This document shows, in pieces, positions 41,072-50,166 of a DNA stretch of 64,000 bases. This stretch comes from DASUGC01 sp035606665 (lineage in GTDB: Bacteria > Acidobacteriota > Vicinamibacteria > Vicinamibacterales > SCN-69-37): assembly GCA_035606665.1 (NCBI GenBank), contig DATNEY010000005.1, forward strand, positions 104,195 to 168,194, written 5' to 3'. The notes under the pieces are model-generated. The model saw only the letters and a program-made list of their open reading frames with translations, was not told where the DNA came from and did not search any database. Every line of letters begins with the position of its first letter. Within the stretch, counting starts at the first letter, position 1. The position numbers and the translations under genes are program-made.

Positions 41072-42391
41072 TCAGAACGCGATCTGGACGCGCAGGACGC
41101 GGCTCCAGAAGGCCGGACGCGCGGGAACGGGCCCGTGGTCGGGATACAGAATTGACTCTCGGATTACATTTATCTGCACCTTGAACCAGCGCGATGGGTA
41201 CCAGTTGACGCCCGCGGTGAGCGCGCGCAACCGGTTGCCGAGTATGTTGTCCGCGCGAGAGCCGGTCGAGGGTGAATCGCCCGATGCGCGGCTTGCGAAC
41301 CGAAGCTCCTCTACCCGGGTGGCCAGTTCGATCGCTCCCGGACCGCCATCGAGCACGGATCGCCTGGGCTGCGATGGACCTGCCGCCTTGGATTCACCCG
41401 TAACAATCCACGTCCCGCTGACGTACCAGCCCGTCGCGAGTAACGGCGAGAGGTCTGTTCCGCTCACGCTCTGCCGCTCGCGGGCTGACGCGACCCGCAC
41501 GTACTCCGACTTGATCGAGAGCGGCCCGGGCCGCCAGCGTAGCTCAACACCGGTCCGCCGGATCGGACCGCTGACCCAGAGATCGGGTTCGTAGAACTGC
41601 CAGCCGAACGCCGTCTCGCCTTCAAGCGACGAATAGCCCGTCGGCACATCGCTGGACGCGAATGCCGCGCCGAAATCCAGGGTACTCGCCACCGACCTGG
41701 CCCTCCGCCAGGGCCGGGCAGTGACGCGTGCCGCCACCGTCCTGCCGCCGTACACCCGCTTCGGGTTGCGCCGGCGCGCGTTGTTGCCGTCATGCTCGAA
41801 AACACCCGCCTCGTAGGTGATGGCCCTGTTCAGCAGCCGACCGTGCAGCATGACGCCACGATCTCTGCCCGGCGCTAGTTGATCTGCCACGCGTGATCGG
41901 TGCACGAAGTCCAGGTTCGCCGCCGAGGTCGTCTCATCGAGGCTGAACGGCAGCTTGAACTTGCCGGCCTGAATCTGAAACGCATCGAACTGCTGATAGT
42001 TGAGGTAGACGTCGCGCCACGGATCGTCGCTCACGAACTCACGTTCGATCTGAAAACGGACCTTGCCGCCCACCACGCCGTCAAGTCCGACGCGCCTCGA
42101 GGCCCACATCAGATCCGCAGGAACGTCGAGTGACGCGTCCGACCCACGCGAGTCCGCTTGCAGCCGCACCCGCAGGTCAATGCGCGCGACAGTTCCGAAT
42201 CTTATGGCGGGCCGATCGTCCCACGTCACGCTGACTTGCAGCCTTTTGTTCTGGATTGGTTTGCGTTCGGCGAACTCAGTCGCCGCGGGCGGCGACTCTT
42301 GCGTTGGCTGACAGATCTGGGCCTCGGCGGTCGTACAAAAAAGTGCGAAGGCGATCGTGAAAAATGCGATTCGCAGGATTTTGAGGCTCAT
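41072..42391 (-). CDS. phosphate-selective porin O/P-like outer-membrane protein
   Basis: The 439-residue protein has a signal peptide (M-S-L-K-I-L-R-I-A, cleavage near T-A-E-A-Q). It then shows beta-strand alternation typical of OprO/OprP porins: V-S-V-T-W-D-D-R-P-A-I-R-F-G, Y-L-N-Y-Q-Q-F-D-A-F-Q-I-Q-A-G-K-F-K-L-P-F. It ends in V-Q-I-A-F with a terminal Phe. The frame is open upstream to 43330, but that overlaps the phosphoesterase on the other strand and is a shadow. Divergent from the phosphoesterase, so the two may share regulation around phosphate, as inference. Confidence 0.88.
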   Translation of the reverse strand: MSLKILRIAFFTIAFALFCTTAEAQICQPTQESPPAATEFAERKPIQNKRLQVSVTWDDRPAIRFGTVARIDLRVRLQADSRGSDASLDVPADLMWASRRVGLDGVVGGKVRFQIEREFVSDDPWRDVYLNYQQFDAFQIQAGKFKLPFSLDETTSAANLDFVHRSRVADQLAPGRDRGVMLHGRLLNRAITYEAGVFEHDGNNARRRNPKRVYGGRTVAARVTARPWRRARSVASTLDFGAAFASSDVPTGYSSLEGETAFGWQFYEPDLWVSGPIRRTGVELRWRPGPLSIKSEYVRVASARERQSVSGTDLSPLLATGWYVSGTWIVTGESKAAGPSQPRRSVLDGGPGAIELATRVEELRFASRASGDSPSTGSRADNILGNRLRALTAGVNWYPSRWFKVQINVIRESILYPDHGPVPARPAFWSRVLRVQIAF

Positions 42392-42433
42392 ACGCTGGTG
42401 ATCTGTGCGTAGACTGCTCCGAGGAGCATCCCT

Positions 42434-43333
42434 TTGCGAAGATTCGCTATCGTGGTCATCTTCACCGCGGTACTCGCGGCCAGCTGTTCGAAGACCCCGG
42501 TCTCGCCCAGCACCGGCACATCGTCGGGCACGCCGGCCGCTGGCGCTTCGATGACGCCGCAGATTCTCGTCGGCGCCGGCGACATCGCCCGCTGCGGCTC
42601 CGAAGGTCAAGAGCAAACGGCGGCGCTGCTCGACGGAATCGGCGGGACCGTGTTCACCGCCGGTGACAACGCGTACCCGAATGGGAGGCTGGAGGACTAC
42701 CGCGACTGCTACGCGTCCAGTTGGGGACGGCACCGTAACCGGACGTATCCATCGCCCGGCAATCATGAATATGACATTCCTGGCGCGACGGGCTACTTCG
42801 AGTATTTCGGAGCGCGCGCCGGGTCCGGCGAGGGCTACTACGCCTACTCGCTCGGGACCTGGCGGATCTTCTCGCTGAACAGCGAGATTCCGGCCTCGGC
42901 CGGATCGCCACAGGCCCTGTGGCTGGAGAAGGAGCTCGCGGCGGCCGGCGCCCGCTGCGCGGCGGCGTACTGGCACCGGCCGCGTTTCTCGTCCGGTTCG
43001 CACGGGGACAACCGGGACATGACGGACCTGTTCCGCATTCTCTACGCGGCGGGTGTCGAGTTCGTCATCGGTGGACACGACCACCTTTATGAACGGTTTG
43101 CGCGGATGAGCCCCGACGGCGTGGCCGATCCGAACAACGGCGTCCGATCCTTCGTCGCGGGGACCGGTGGAACGCCGACCAGCATGCCCCTGATCGTTCG
43201 CGCCGGCAGCGAAGCGCAGCTGGCCGCCTGGGGCGTGGTTCGATTCGACCTCTCCTCCACCGGCTACAGATGGCAGTTCGTACAGGCGGGCGGCGGAGCG
43301 ATTCTGGATTCCGGTAGCGACGAGTGTCACTGA
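42434..43333 (+). CDS. lipoprotein calcineurin-like metallophosphoesterase
   Basis: The 299-residue protein starts at TTG with GAGGAG seven bases upstream. A lipobox L-A-A-S-C lies near residue 18. The metallophosphoesterase motifs are G-A-G-D-I-A-R-C, A-G-D-N-A-Y, P-G-N-H-E-Y and I-G-G-H-D-H-L-Y-E-R, with Y-W-H-R-P between. This set resembles purple-acid-phosphatase-like secreted enzymes. It is likely anchored to the envelope. Divergent from the phosphate-selective porin gene. Confidence 0.92.
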   Translation: MRRFAIVVIFTAVLAASCSKTPVSPSTGTSSGTPAAGASMTPQILVGAGDIARCGSEGQEQTAALLDGIGGTVFTAGDNAYPNGRLEDYRDCYASSWGRHRNRTYPSPGNHEYDIPGATGYFEYFGARAGSGEGYYAYSLGTWRIFSLNSEIPASAGSPQALWLEKELAAAGARCAAAYWHRPRFSSGSHGDNRDMTDLFRILYAAGVEFVIGGHDHLYERFARMSPDGVADPNNGVRSFVAGTGGTPTSMPLIVRAGSEAQLAAWGVVRFDLSSTGYRWQFVQAGGGAILDSGSDECH

Positions 43334-43348
43334 CGCACCGTCGGTGCG
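43334..43348. terminator. short hairpin after the phosphoesterase stop
   Basis: CGCACC-GTC-GGTGCG starts immediately after the TGA. No T-tract; a weak terminator between convergent genes. Confidence 0.35.
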
Positions 43349-43409
43349 GCGAGAGTATACAGGCTTAGTTCACTCGCGGTTGCGCTTTGTTACATCGTGC
43401 CCGCTAGAC

Positions 43410-45689
43410 TCACTTCGGAATCTGCGCGTCGATCTTCGCTATCGCAGTTTTCGCCGCGGTCACGATGTCGCCGCGTCCGATGGTGGCGGCGACTTGAAGC
43501 GTCTTTTTCGCCGCGCCGGCGTCACCGGCCAGCAGATAGGCCATGCCCAGGTGGTACTGCGACACCGGGTTTCGGGCGTCGCGTTTCACGCTTTCCTCCA
43601 GTTTGCTGATCGCCGCCGCCGTCTCGTTCTTCAGGTAATGCGCCCAGCCGAGCGTGTCTGAAATGTGCGCCTCCCGCGGAGAATCAAGGTAGGCCATCTG
43701 AGCCAGTTGAAACGCCGTCGGCATCTCACGGTTGGTCACGAGATATATGTACGAGAGGTTGTTCGCGGCGATGGGGGCGGGTTGCCCGAGCGCGATGACC
43801 GTCTTGTAGCGGTCCTCGGCCTCAGGCAATTTGCCGAGTGACTCCAGCACCATCCCGAGCATCGTGCCGGCCCAAACGGAGTTGGGGTTGCGACGCACGA
43901 GCTCCTCGAACTGCGCCTGCGCCTCTTTCAGACGGTCGTGGTTCGCATAGTAGACCCCGAGCAGACTGTAGCCCGCCATCCGCTCCGGCGCGACCTGTAT
44001 CGCCTTCTTCAGGTTCTCCTCGACCTTGTCAGGGTGGCCGACCTGGGCGTACGTCTGCGCTGCCAGCACGAGGAAATCCGGCGAGGGTGGCGTCGCCTTG
44101 AGATGTTCTTCGACGCGCGCGAGCGCGTCCTTGGTACGGCCGGATCCGAGGTCGATTTTCACGAGCCCCGTCGTGGCCTCGACGTCTTTGGGCGACGCCT
44201 GGATGGCTTTGAGGTAGGTCGCGCGGGCGGCCTCGAGTTGCCCGTCGGCTAATTGCTGGGCCGCGATCAAGTTGAGCACGAGCACGGAGTCCGGAGCGTC
44301 CTTCCGCAGGGCGGCAAGCGCGATCGCGGCGCGCGCGCGGTCGTTCTTGGCGAGCAGGACACGAACCGCCAACGCCCGCGCGTGAAGGCTCTTGGGTTCG
44401 ATCTGCAGCGCGTTATTCACGTACCCAGCCGCCTTCTCGGCGGCACCGTTGGCAATATGCAGTGCTCCCAGCGCCAGAAGCGCGCCCATCGACTGGGGAT
44501 CGCGTTTGAGCGTTTCGTTATAGGCCTTCACGGCCTCCTCGAACCGGTCCGTGTCCGCGGCAATCTGGCCCATCAGCAGGTACGCCACACTTGTCAGCGC
44601 GGCCGACGGCTCCTGCTTGACGACCGCGTTGACCTCGCCGAGCGCCTCACTGAATCTGCGCTCGGCACGCAGCAGCCGGGCGTGCATCACGTGCGCAGCC
44701 GAGTCGTTGGGATACTTCGCCAGCACCGCGTCCACGAGTTCCATCGCCCTCAAGCGTTGACCGGCGGATGCCTCGAGAGCAGCCAGGCGGACATTCGCCA
44801 CGACAAATCCATTGCTCTTGGCCGACAGCTCGACGAGTACCCGTCTGGCTTCGTCGGGCTTGTTGAGGCTCACGTAGTAGTCCGCGAGGAAGAGCGTCGC
44901 CTCAGGGGTATTCGTCACTTTGACGAGTGTCCGAATGTAGGGCTCGGCGACGGCGGTGCGATTGGTTGCCAGATAGAGCGTCACGAGCGCGCGGTTGGCG
45001 GCTGCGCTCTCCGGCTCGAGCGCCAGGGCGGCAATGATGGATTGTTCGGCGTCCTTGATACGTCCCGTGCTCCACAGCCAATTGGCCAGGCCGAGGTGCG
45101 TGATCGCGGAGTTTGGCGCCGCGGCGACCGCCCGCCGGAACGTCGCTTCGGCTTCGGCGCGTTTACCTTGCCCGTGGAGCACGCTCGCCAGGTTCACGTA
45201 CGGCTGTCCGTCCGCCGGCCTCAGCGCGATAACGTCCTGAAATTGTCTGATGGCAGCATCAAACTGCTTGAGACCCGCCTGCGCGTTGCCGAGCAGCAGC
45301 ATGGCGTCGACATCGTTGGGCGCGAGCGCCAGCGCTCGCTGAGCGCGCATCTGGGCTTGCTCGAAGTCACCGCCCATGATGAGGATGTTGCCGACCTTCA
45401 CCTGGACGGCGGCGTCATCCTGCGACAAGTCGGCGGCACGGGCTGCTTCCGCGATTGCCTCCCGGTAGTTTGCGGTGCGAATGTAGACTTCCGCGAGCTT
45501 CATTCGCAGGTCGCCGCGCTTCGGCGCCGCTTGAACCGCGACCCTGTACTCCAGAGCACTTGACGCAAGATCGCCGCTTGTGAAATACGCTTCGGCCTTG
45601 CGCGCGTGCTCGTCGGGATCCACCCTCGCACAGCCGACACCCAACATGACGAATGACACAAACGCGACAACGCCGAGTCGTGCAGCCAT
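43410..45689 (-). CDS. large TPR lipoprotein (PrsT-like, PEP-CTERM system)
   Basis: The 759-residue protein has a lipoprotein signal with L-G-V-G-C near residue 20 and then about eighteen tetratricopeptide repeats (A-x-x-x-G-x-x-x-x-A pattern, 34-residue period) to the C-terminus. This is the architecture of the PrsT TPR lipoprotein linked to exosortase/PEP-CTERM systems, and the next gene upstream encodes a PEP-CTERM protein. Exosortase itself is not in the window. Function is scaffold or export of exopolysaccharide or sorted proteins. Confidence 0.85.
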   Translation of the reverse strand: MAARLGVVAFVSFVMLGVGCARVDPDEHARKAEAYFTSGDLASSALEYRVAVQAAPKRGDLRMKLAEVYIRTANYREAIAEAARAADLSQDDAAVQVKVGNILIMGGDFEQAQMRAQRALALAPNDVDAMLLLGNAQAGLKQFDAAIRQFQDVIALRPADGQPYVNLASVLHGQGKRAEAEATFRRAVAAAPNSAITHLGLANWLWSTGRIKDAEQSIIAALALEPESAAANRALVTLYLATNRTAVAEPYIRTLVKVTNTPEATLFLADYYVSLNKPDEARRVLVELSAKSNGFVVANVRLAALEASAGQRLRAMELVDAVLAKYPNDSAAHVMHARLLRAERRFSEALGEVNAVVKQEPSAALTSVAYLLMGQIAADTDRFEEAVKAYNETLKRDPQSMGALLALGALHIANGAAEKAAGYVNNALQIEPKSLHARALAVRVLLAKNDRARAAIALAALRKDAPDSVLVLNLIAAQQLADGQLEAARATYLKAIQASPKDVEATTGLVKIDLGSGRTKDALARVEEHLKATPPSPDFLVLAAQTYAQVGHPDKVEENLKKAIQVAPERMAGYSLLGVYYANHDRLKEAQAQFEELVRRNPNSVWAGTMLGMVLESLGKLPEAEDRYKTVIALGQPAPIAANNLSYIYLVTNREMPTAFQLAQMAYLDSPREAHISDTLGWAHYLKNETAAAISKLEESVKRDARNPVSQYHLGMAYLLAGDAGAAKKTLQVAATIGRGDIVTAAKTAIAKIDAQIPK

Positions 45690-45711
45690 GGAATCCCCCA
45701 GACTCCGAGAG

Positions 45712-45742
45712 AAAAGCCGGCTCCGCCCGAGGCGGAACCGGC
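45712..45742 (-). terminator. intrinsic terminator after the PEP-CTERM gene
   Basis: On the minus strand, GCCGGTTCCGCC-TCG-GGCGGAGCCGGC forms a 12-base stem with one mismatch, followed by TTTTCTC. It separates the PEP-CTERM gene from the TPR gene downstream, so the latter probably has its own promoter or receives read-through. Confidence 0.75.
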
Positions 45743-45765
45743 CTATGAGAGCGAATGCAGGAAAG

Positions 45766-46530
45766 CTACTTGCCGTGAGAGCGTCGCCGCACGAGCCTTA
45801 CGGTGAACAGGAGCCCACTTCCAAGCAACAGCATCGATGTTGGTTCAGGGACTGCAGCGACCGCAGGCGTCACGACTTGAAGCTGATTCGTGTTGCCTGG
45901 ACCGCTTCCGGTGGGAAAGCCGGATGTCGGGAATGACACGCCTGTGAAGTTCACGAACAGGTTTTGATCGTTTCCGCCGAGCGTGTTGGGACTCACGCCG
46001 AAGGCCGCCGCGAGCACCGAGTTCAGCAGGCCGGGCGCCAGCGTGCCCGTAATGCTGCCAGTGCACTGAGTCGGCGCGCTCTGGCAGGTGTCGTCGAACT
46101 GCAGCACGACGTTGGAGTTCGGGTCGAACAGCCCGGTGAACAATGCGGTGCCGGCCGGGATTCCGAGCGACGGAATACCGCCGACCACGGTGAGTGACGA
46201 GCCCGCGCCCATGTACGCATAGTCGTTCGAACCCGTGGTGGTGATGGGGCCGACAAAGGCGCCAGTCGTCACCTGGATACACCCGAAGGTGGCGCCTCCG
46301 CTGGGTCCGCAGGTTCCTGTGATCGCGCCGGCGACAAGCGGGTTGATCCGCGCGACATCGTCGATGGCGCCGTTCGCGAGCGTCACGGTGTTGCCGACCG
46401 TGACGAGGCCACCTGGGTGAGATGCGGAGTTGTTGAACGTGACCGTATCGGCGTACGCGCGCCCCACGCCTAGCGTGAGGATGGTGCCGAGGCAGACGAG
46501 GACTGAGACAGACAAGCGCTTCGTGGGCAT
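45766..46530 (-). CDS. PEP-CTERM sorting-domain protein
   Basis: The 254-residue secreted protein begins M-P-T-K-R-L-S-V-S-V-L-V-C-L-G with a signal peptide ending A-Y-A-D. It ends in the PEP-CTERM signal V-P-E-P-T-S-M-L-L-L-G-S-G-L-L then basic R-L-V-R-R-R-S. The mature part is a beta-rich low-charge domain with many Gly, Thr and Ser and two C-x-x-C-poor Cys. The protein would be processed by an exosortase and attached to or released at the surface. Start supported by AAGGGAGA just upstream. Confidence 0.92.
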   Translation of the reverse strand: MPTKRLSVSVLVCLGTILTLGVGRAYADTVTFNNSASHPGGLVTVGNTVTLANGAIDDVARINPLVAGAITGTCGPSGGATFGCIQVTTGAFVGPITTTGSNDYAYMGAGSSLTVVGGIPSLGIPAGTALFTGLFDPNSNVVLQFDDTCQSAPTQCTGSITGTLAPGLLNSVLAAAFGVSPNTLGGNDQNLFVNFTGVSFPTSGFPTGSGPGNTNQLQVVTPAVAAVPEPTSMLLLGSGLLFTVRLVRRRSHGK

Positions 46531-47024
46531 AATCTCCCTTTCGCCGCAGAAGCAATGCGTCGACGTGACGCATCGCAGACCCACGCACTGCAACTTTGTG
46601 ACCAACATCGTTACCAACATCGGCGAATTCGGTCACCGACGCTTTGCTGCCCGCCACTCTTTAGTCGCACCCGCGCTGCTTAGGTTGTGTCGACTGCAGA
46701 TGTACATGCTGCCGTTCGCGACCTACGATCGCGTCGGCGCGCACGATGCGTCCGGTGCGTATCGAACGGGATACGGATCGCTTGCACGCGCGAGTTGCGC
46801 GACCACGAGTCGCTGCAGGAGCTGGTCGACCGTCAGCCGCCGGAGCATTTCAACGCGCCGCTGACATGTGGACGGGCCGATGTCCGACTGTGGCGGCTGT
46901 CTTCGTACAGTTGGTAGAGATCTTGTTGTCCGCACTCTGACTAGCCGGATTCCGCGGACAATACATTGGCCACCAAATTGCTCCGCCAGTTCACCTCAAC
47001 TGGATAGTCGCTGGAGACGTGCAT
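46531..47024. other. 494 bases without a convincing gene
   Basis: I see no gene here. The only feature is a direct repeat ACCAACATCG at 46601 and 46613 (12-base period), about 75 bases upstream of the PEP-CTERM start and possibly an operator. A short plus-strand frame (46687-46917) contains R-E-L-R-D-H-E-S-L-Q-E-L-V but matches no family I know. Confidence 0.5.
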
Positions 47025-47345
47025 ATGGCTCATACCGCCGCGGTAATTGGCACTCACGTTGGGTTAGAAGAGGAGGTCGTGGAGTTCAGGTCCGAGGAGG
47101 CTGTCCCTTCGGTTTCCGAGCTGATAGACACCGGCCACGACTGGTTCAATGAATTCCCGGCAGAGGAAGTGTTCCTTGAGCCGCCCGCAACGCTCCTGAA
47201 GTTCGTTCCTCGCCAGGTCGAGTCGTCGCCGTCGCCAGAACCACGGGTGCTACCGGACTATCGACAGCGGCGGTATGGCCTGATGATCACAGGCATCGCA
47301 GTTGCCGTCGTGTTGGCTCTCCTGAACATCGTCCTCGTTCTTTAG
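47025..47345 (+). CDS. small C-terminally anchored membrane protein
   Basis: The 106-residue protein has an acidic N-terminal region and a Pro/Ser-rich middle. A single C-terminal span (about 86-105, L-M-I-T-G-I-A-V-A-V-V-L-A-L-L-N-I-V-L) is preceded by R-Q-R-R-Y, so it is probably tail-anchored in the inner membrane. Start ATG 47025 has GGAGA seven bases upstream. No recognised family. Confidence 0.6.
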   Translation: MAHTAAVIGTHVGLEEEVVEFRSEEAVPSVSELIDTGHDWFNEFPAEEVFLEPPATLLKFVPRQVESSPSPEPRVLPDYRQRRYGLMITGIAVAVVLALLNIVLVL

Positions 47346-47386
47346 CCGTCCAGCCCGACCGCCGGCCTGGATGTGAACGAAAGCGC

Positions 47387-47560
47387 TTAGGCCGACCGGA
47401 CCTTCGGTGCTTGCTGGGAGGCCGCGGGCTTTGCTTCCCACCATACATAGCCGCAGTTGTCGCAGCGATAAAACGTCGGGGAGTGTCGGCTAGAGACGTG
47501 CGGGAGGTGACGCACATCACTACAACGGCAAGCCGGACAGCACCGGGTCTCCGAGACCAT
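47387..47560 (-). CDS. 57-residue zinc-ribbon protein, paralogue of 29319
   Basis: Reading the minus strand from ATG 47560 gives M-V-S-E-T-R-C-C-P-A-C-R, then S-D-V-R-H-L-P-H-V-S-S-R-H-S-P-T-F-Y-R-C-D-N-C, then V-W-W-E-A-K-P and a stop at 47387. The two CxxC pairs and the H-S-P-x-F-Y-R-C...V-W-W core align well with the 65-residue protein at 29319-29516, so the frame is almost certainly coding although it is very short. Function unknown; it lies in an otherwise decayed region. Confidence 0.7.
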   Translation of the reverse strand: MVSETRCCPACRCSDVRHLPHVSSRHSPTFYRCDNCGYVWWEAKPAASQQAPKVRSA

Positions 47561-47736
47561 CACACGGGTACGCTACCGAGATTGCAATCTGCAGACTGTT
47601 CAATTCTGAACACTGCGGTCTTGGGCCAATCTCGCTGCGGTTCGTACCCAGCAGCGGCGTGACGACGCGAGCCGGCGCAACAGAAGGCCGTCCGAACTGC
47701 GACCGTTTCGTGCGTCGCGGCTAGAATGTCCCACGC

Positions 47737-48632
47737 ATGCGCACCGTGCCGATGCGATACACGACGACGCCCGATGGCGTTCGCATCGCGTACGCCAGTT
47801 TCGGTGACGGTCCGGCGCTCGTTTTCGCGTCAAACATCTGGGGCGATCTGAATGCGCTTCGTTTTGGCGAGCCGAACCCCGGTGACGTCACCGACCGGCT
47901 CGTGAACCTCGGCTGGCGCGTTGTTCGCTATGACGTGCGCGGGATGGGCGCGTCGGATCGAGCCGTGAATCTGAGCCTCGAGGGACGAGTGCTCGACCTT
48001 GCGTCAGTCGTGGACGCACTCAGCCTCGAACGATTTGCCGTGGCCGCCATCGACTGCGGCACTCCGACGGCGATCGCGTATGTCGCCACCAAGCCTCATA
48101 ACGAACGCGTCACTCGCCTGGTGCTCTGGAGCGCGTGGGCGTCGTCGTTCTTGTCGGCCACTCCTCCGGTGGCATGGTCATCACGGGTGTCGCCGAACGC
48201 CTGCTGCCCCGCATCGCGACGATCGTCTACCTCGATGCGTTTCTCCCTGAGGACGGGCAATCGTTGATCGACGTCGTGAGCAAGTTGGCGCCTGAAATGG
48301 TCCCAAGCCCGTTGATCTTTCCCGCGCAGCCGCCGCCACCCGTCGAGGTCTTCGACATTCTGAAGGAGGCGGACCGCACGTGGGTCGCCGGCAAGTTGAC
48401 GTCGACTCCGACTCAGACGCTCGTCGACAAGCTCCGTGTGTCCGGGGCCTTCGCGCGTGTACCGCGCAACGTCTTCATCGGTGTCTCGATCGGCGAGAAG
48501 TCCTTCTTTGAAGCAATCAGGAAGCGGTACGCCGGCGATCCGGCCTGGCGGATGCATCGGCTCGACTGCGGCCACGAAGCGATGATCGATCGACCCGATG
48601 CCCTCGCCACGATCCTGATGGATTCGATCTGA
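47737..48632 (+). pseudogene. chimeric, frameshifted alpha/beta-hydrolase remnant
   Basis: Frame 1 (47737 to about 48140) reads an alpha/beta-hydrolase N-terminus: Y-T-T-T-P-D-G-V-R-I-A-Y-A-S-F-G-D-G-P-A-L-V-F, W-R-V-V-R-Y-D-V-R-G-M-G-A-S-D. A different frame from about 48135 to 48632 reads the C-terminus of another hydrolase type: V-V-L-V-G-H-S-S-G-G-M-V-I-T-G-V-A (nucleophile elbow G-H-S-S-G), Y-L-D-A-F-L-P-E-D-G-Q-S-L. The join is at about 48120-48150. Neither half is complete, so this looks like a deletion fusion between two unrelated paralogues. A recombined but expressed gene is not excluded. Confidence 0.6.
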
Positions 48633-48635
48633 AGG

Positions 48636-48865
48636 AGGCCGGGTCCTTGACGGCAGCAAACGACTCGATGCGCCGCGTTTCGCCACGCTCGACCATGATG
48701 AAGTCCTTTTCCGTCACGCCAACGACCGTGCCGGTTGCGATCCAGCACGGACACATCGAGCACGACGATCCTGGTCCCCGATCGCAACTGTGGCGGATTC
48801 TGGCCGGCATCGATGGCCAGGCACGCGACAGCCAGGGGAATTGCGGCGAGGCGCTGGTGAAACAC
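48636..48865 (-). pseudogene. frameshifted N-terminus of a VWA-type secreted protein
   Basis: From ATG 48865 the minus strand reads a signal-like N-terminus then F/Q-L-R-S-G-T-R-I-V-V-L-D-V-S-V-L-D-R-N-R, and after a one-base shift G-V-T-E-K-D-F-I-M-V-E-R-G-E-T-R-R-I-E-S-F-A-A-V. Together these are the start of the acidobacterial VWFA-domain protein family. The rest of the gene is missing; the remnant ends where the chimeric hydrolase ends. Confidence 0.55.
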
Positions 48866-48920
48866 TCGGAATACTGACGGGATCCAGTCGCGCGCTGCCT
48901 GCTAGAATTCCGGCAGTGGT

Positions 48921-50162
48921 ATGACAGCCAGATTGTTGTACCGACGCTCTTCCTGGCCGGCCAGCAGCATCGCTGAAATCTCCGCGGATCGCGCGCTGCG
49001 TCTTTATGGCCTCGTCCTGGCCCTGACCGTCACTCTGACCGGGTGGTACTGGTTGCGCGGTCCGCTGCCGCTCTCAGACATCCTCGGCCCGTCGACGCCG
49101 CCAATCTGCTGGCCATTCTGGGATCGGTGCGGCGACTTCCACGGATTCCCGGAATCGACGATCCGGTCCGCCATCTGGATGTTCACGGTCCTCGGCATTG
49201 TCGACGCGTGGCTGTTCGTGACGAGATTCGTGCGGGGCGCCTACTGGATTCTCGCGTTTCTCACGTGCGTCAAGGTGGCCGTGATCCTGCTCGACTATCG
49301 CCTCGTCCTGAACCACCACATGATGACCGGATGGGTCACGCTGGTGTTCCTGTTCGTGAGCAGGAAGCGCATTGCGCTGATGACGATGTTGTGCGCGTTC
49401 TACGTGTGGGCCGGCGCTCTCAAGCTCACCCCGGACGCCGATTGGCTCAGTGGCGCTGCGCTTCACGGCGCCCGGCCATTCCACCTGCCTGCCGCCCTGG
49501 TTCCAGTGGCCTGCTCGTACGTTGTCTTGCTCGAGCTCGTGGCGGTTTGGGGACTGCTCTCGCGAAGCGCGCCGGTGTTCTGGCTGAGCTACGCTCAGTT
49601 CCTGGTGTTCCACCTGGCGTCGTTCTGGGTGGTCGGCTGGTTCTACCCACTCCTGATGTTTCTGCTGCTCTCGATTCTTGTCCTGATCAGGTTCCTTCCC
49701 GCAGGACACGTGAATCCTCTGAAACAGCCATCGAAAATGAGCCGCGATGCCGTAGCAGTACTGGCGGTTTTTTGTGCGGCCCAGCTCGTGCCGGCGGTGA
49801 TACCTGGGCGCGCGGCGTTCACCGGCGAAGGCCGCATCTTCGCACTGAACATGTTCGATGGACCGCCGCTCGACTGCCGTGCCGTGCTCGTCCGCCGCTC
49901 GTCGGGCGCGGTTTCAGAAACCATTCGACTGCGGATCCTCTACCTCAATGCCCGGCTGACATGCGATCCGATCGTGTTTCGATCGGCGACGCTCGGGTAT
50001 TGTTCCGCTGAGCAGAATCCGGACATCGACCTCATCGTCGACGCCAGAAAGCGTGGCGCACCCGACTATCACCGATTGATCGACGTCGCGTCGTTCTGCT
50101 CGGTTCGGCCGGGCTACCGTCTGCTGTGGCGGAATTACTGGATCCGGCTGCCTGCCGGATGA
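48921..50162 (+). CDS. HTTM (vitamin K-dependent gamma-carboxylase-like) membrane protein
   Basis: The 413-residue protein has about eight hydrophobic spans in the first 280 residues. The HTTM-type features are Y-R-L-V-L-N-H-H-M-M-T-G-W, then F-Y-V-W-A-G-A-L-K-L-T-P-D-A-D-W-L-S-G between spans, and L-V-F-H-L-A-S-F-W-V-V-G-W-F-Y-P. The C-terminal 130 residues are soluble and include several cysteines. Related membrane proteins include human gamma-glutamyl carboxylase, but most bacterial ones are of unknown activity. It is convergent, four bases apart, with the beta-propeller gene that ends the mau-like operon. Confidence 0.8.
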   Translation: MTARLLYRRSSWPASSIAEISADRALRLYGLVLALTVTLTGWYWLRGPLPLSDILGPSTPPICWPFWDRCGDFHGFPESTIRSAIWMFTVLGIVDAWLFVTRFVRGAYWILAFLTCVKVAVILLDYRLVLNHHMMTGWVTLVFLFVSRKRIALMTMLCAFYVWAGALKLTPDADWLSGAALHGARPFHLPAALVPVACSYVVLLELVAVWGLLSRSAPVFWLSYAQFLVFHLASFWVVGWFYPLLMFLLLSILVLIRFLPAGHVNPLKQPSKMSRDAVAVLAVFCAAQLVPAVIPGRAAFTGEGRIFALNMFDGPPLDCRAVLVRRSSGAVSETIRLRILYLNARLTCDPIVFRSATLGYCSAEQNPDIDLIVDARKRGAPDYHRLIDVASFCSVRPGYRLLWRNYWIRLPAG

Positions 50163-50166
50163 CATG

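Noticed and set aside
42392..43330. Upstream extension of the porin frame to 43330
   Set aside because: It overlaps the phosphoesterase gene on the other strand and lacks a signal peptide; the signal peptide starts at 42391.
44253..45563. A 436-codon plus-strand frame across the TPR lipoprotein gene
   Set aside because: It is a shadow of the repeated TPR coding pattern; the composition is Arg/His/Gln-rich and no domain appears.
46687..46917. A 76-codon plus-strand frame in the gap before 47025
   Set aside because: No ribosome site, no recognised domain and a mixed composition, so I do not call it a gene.
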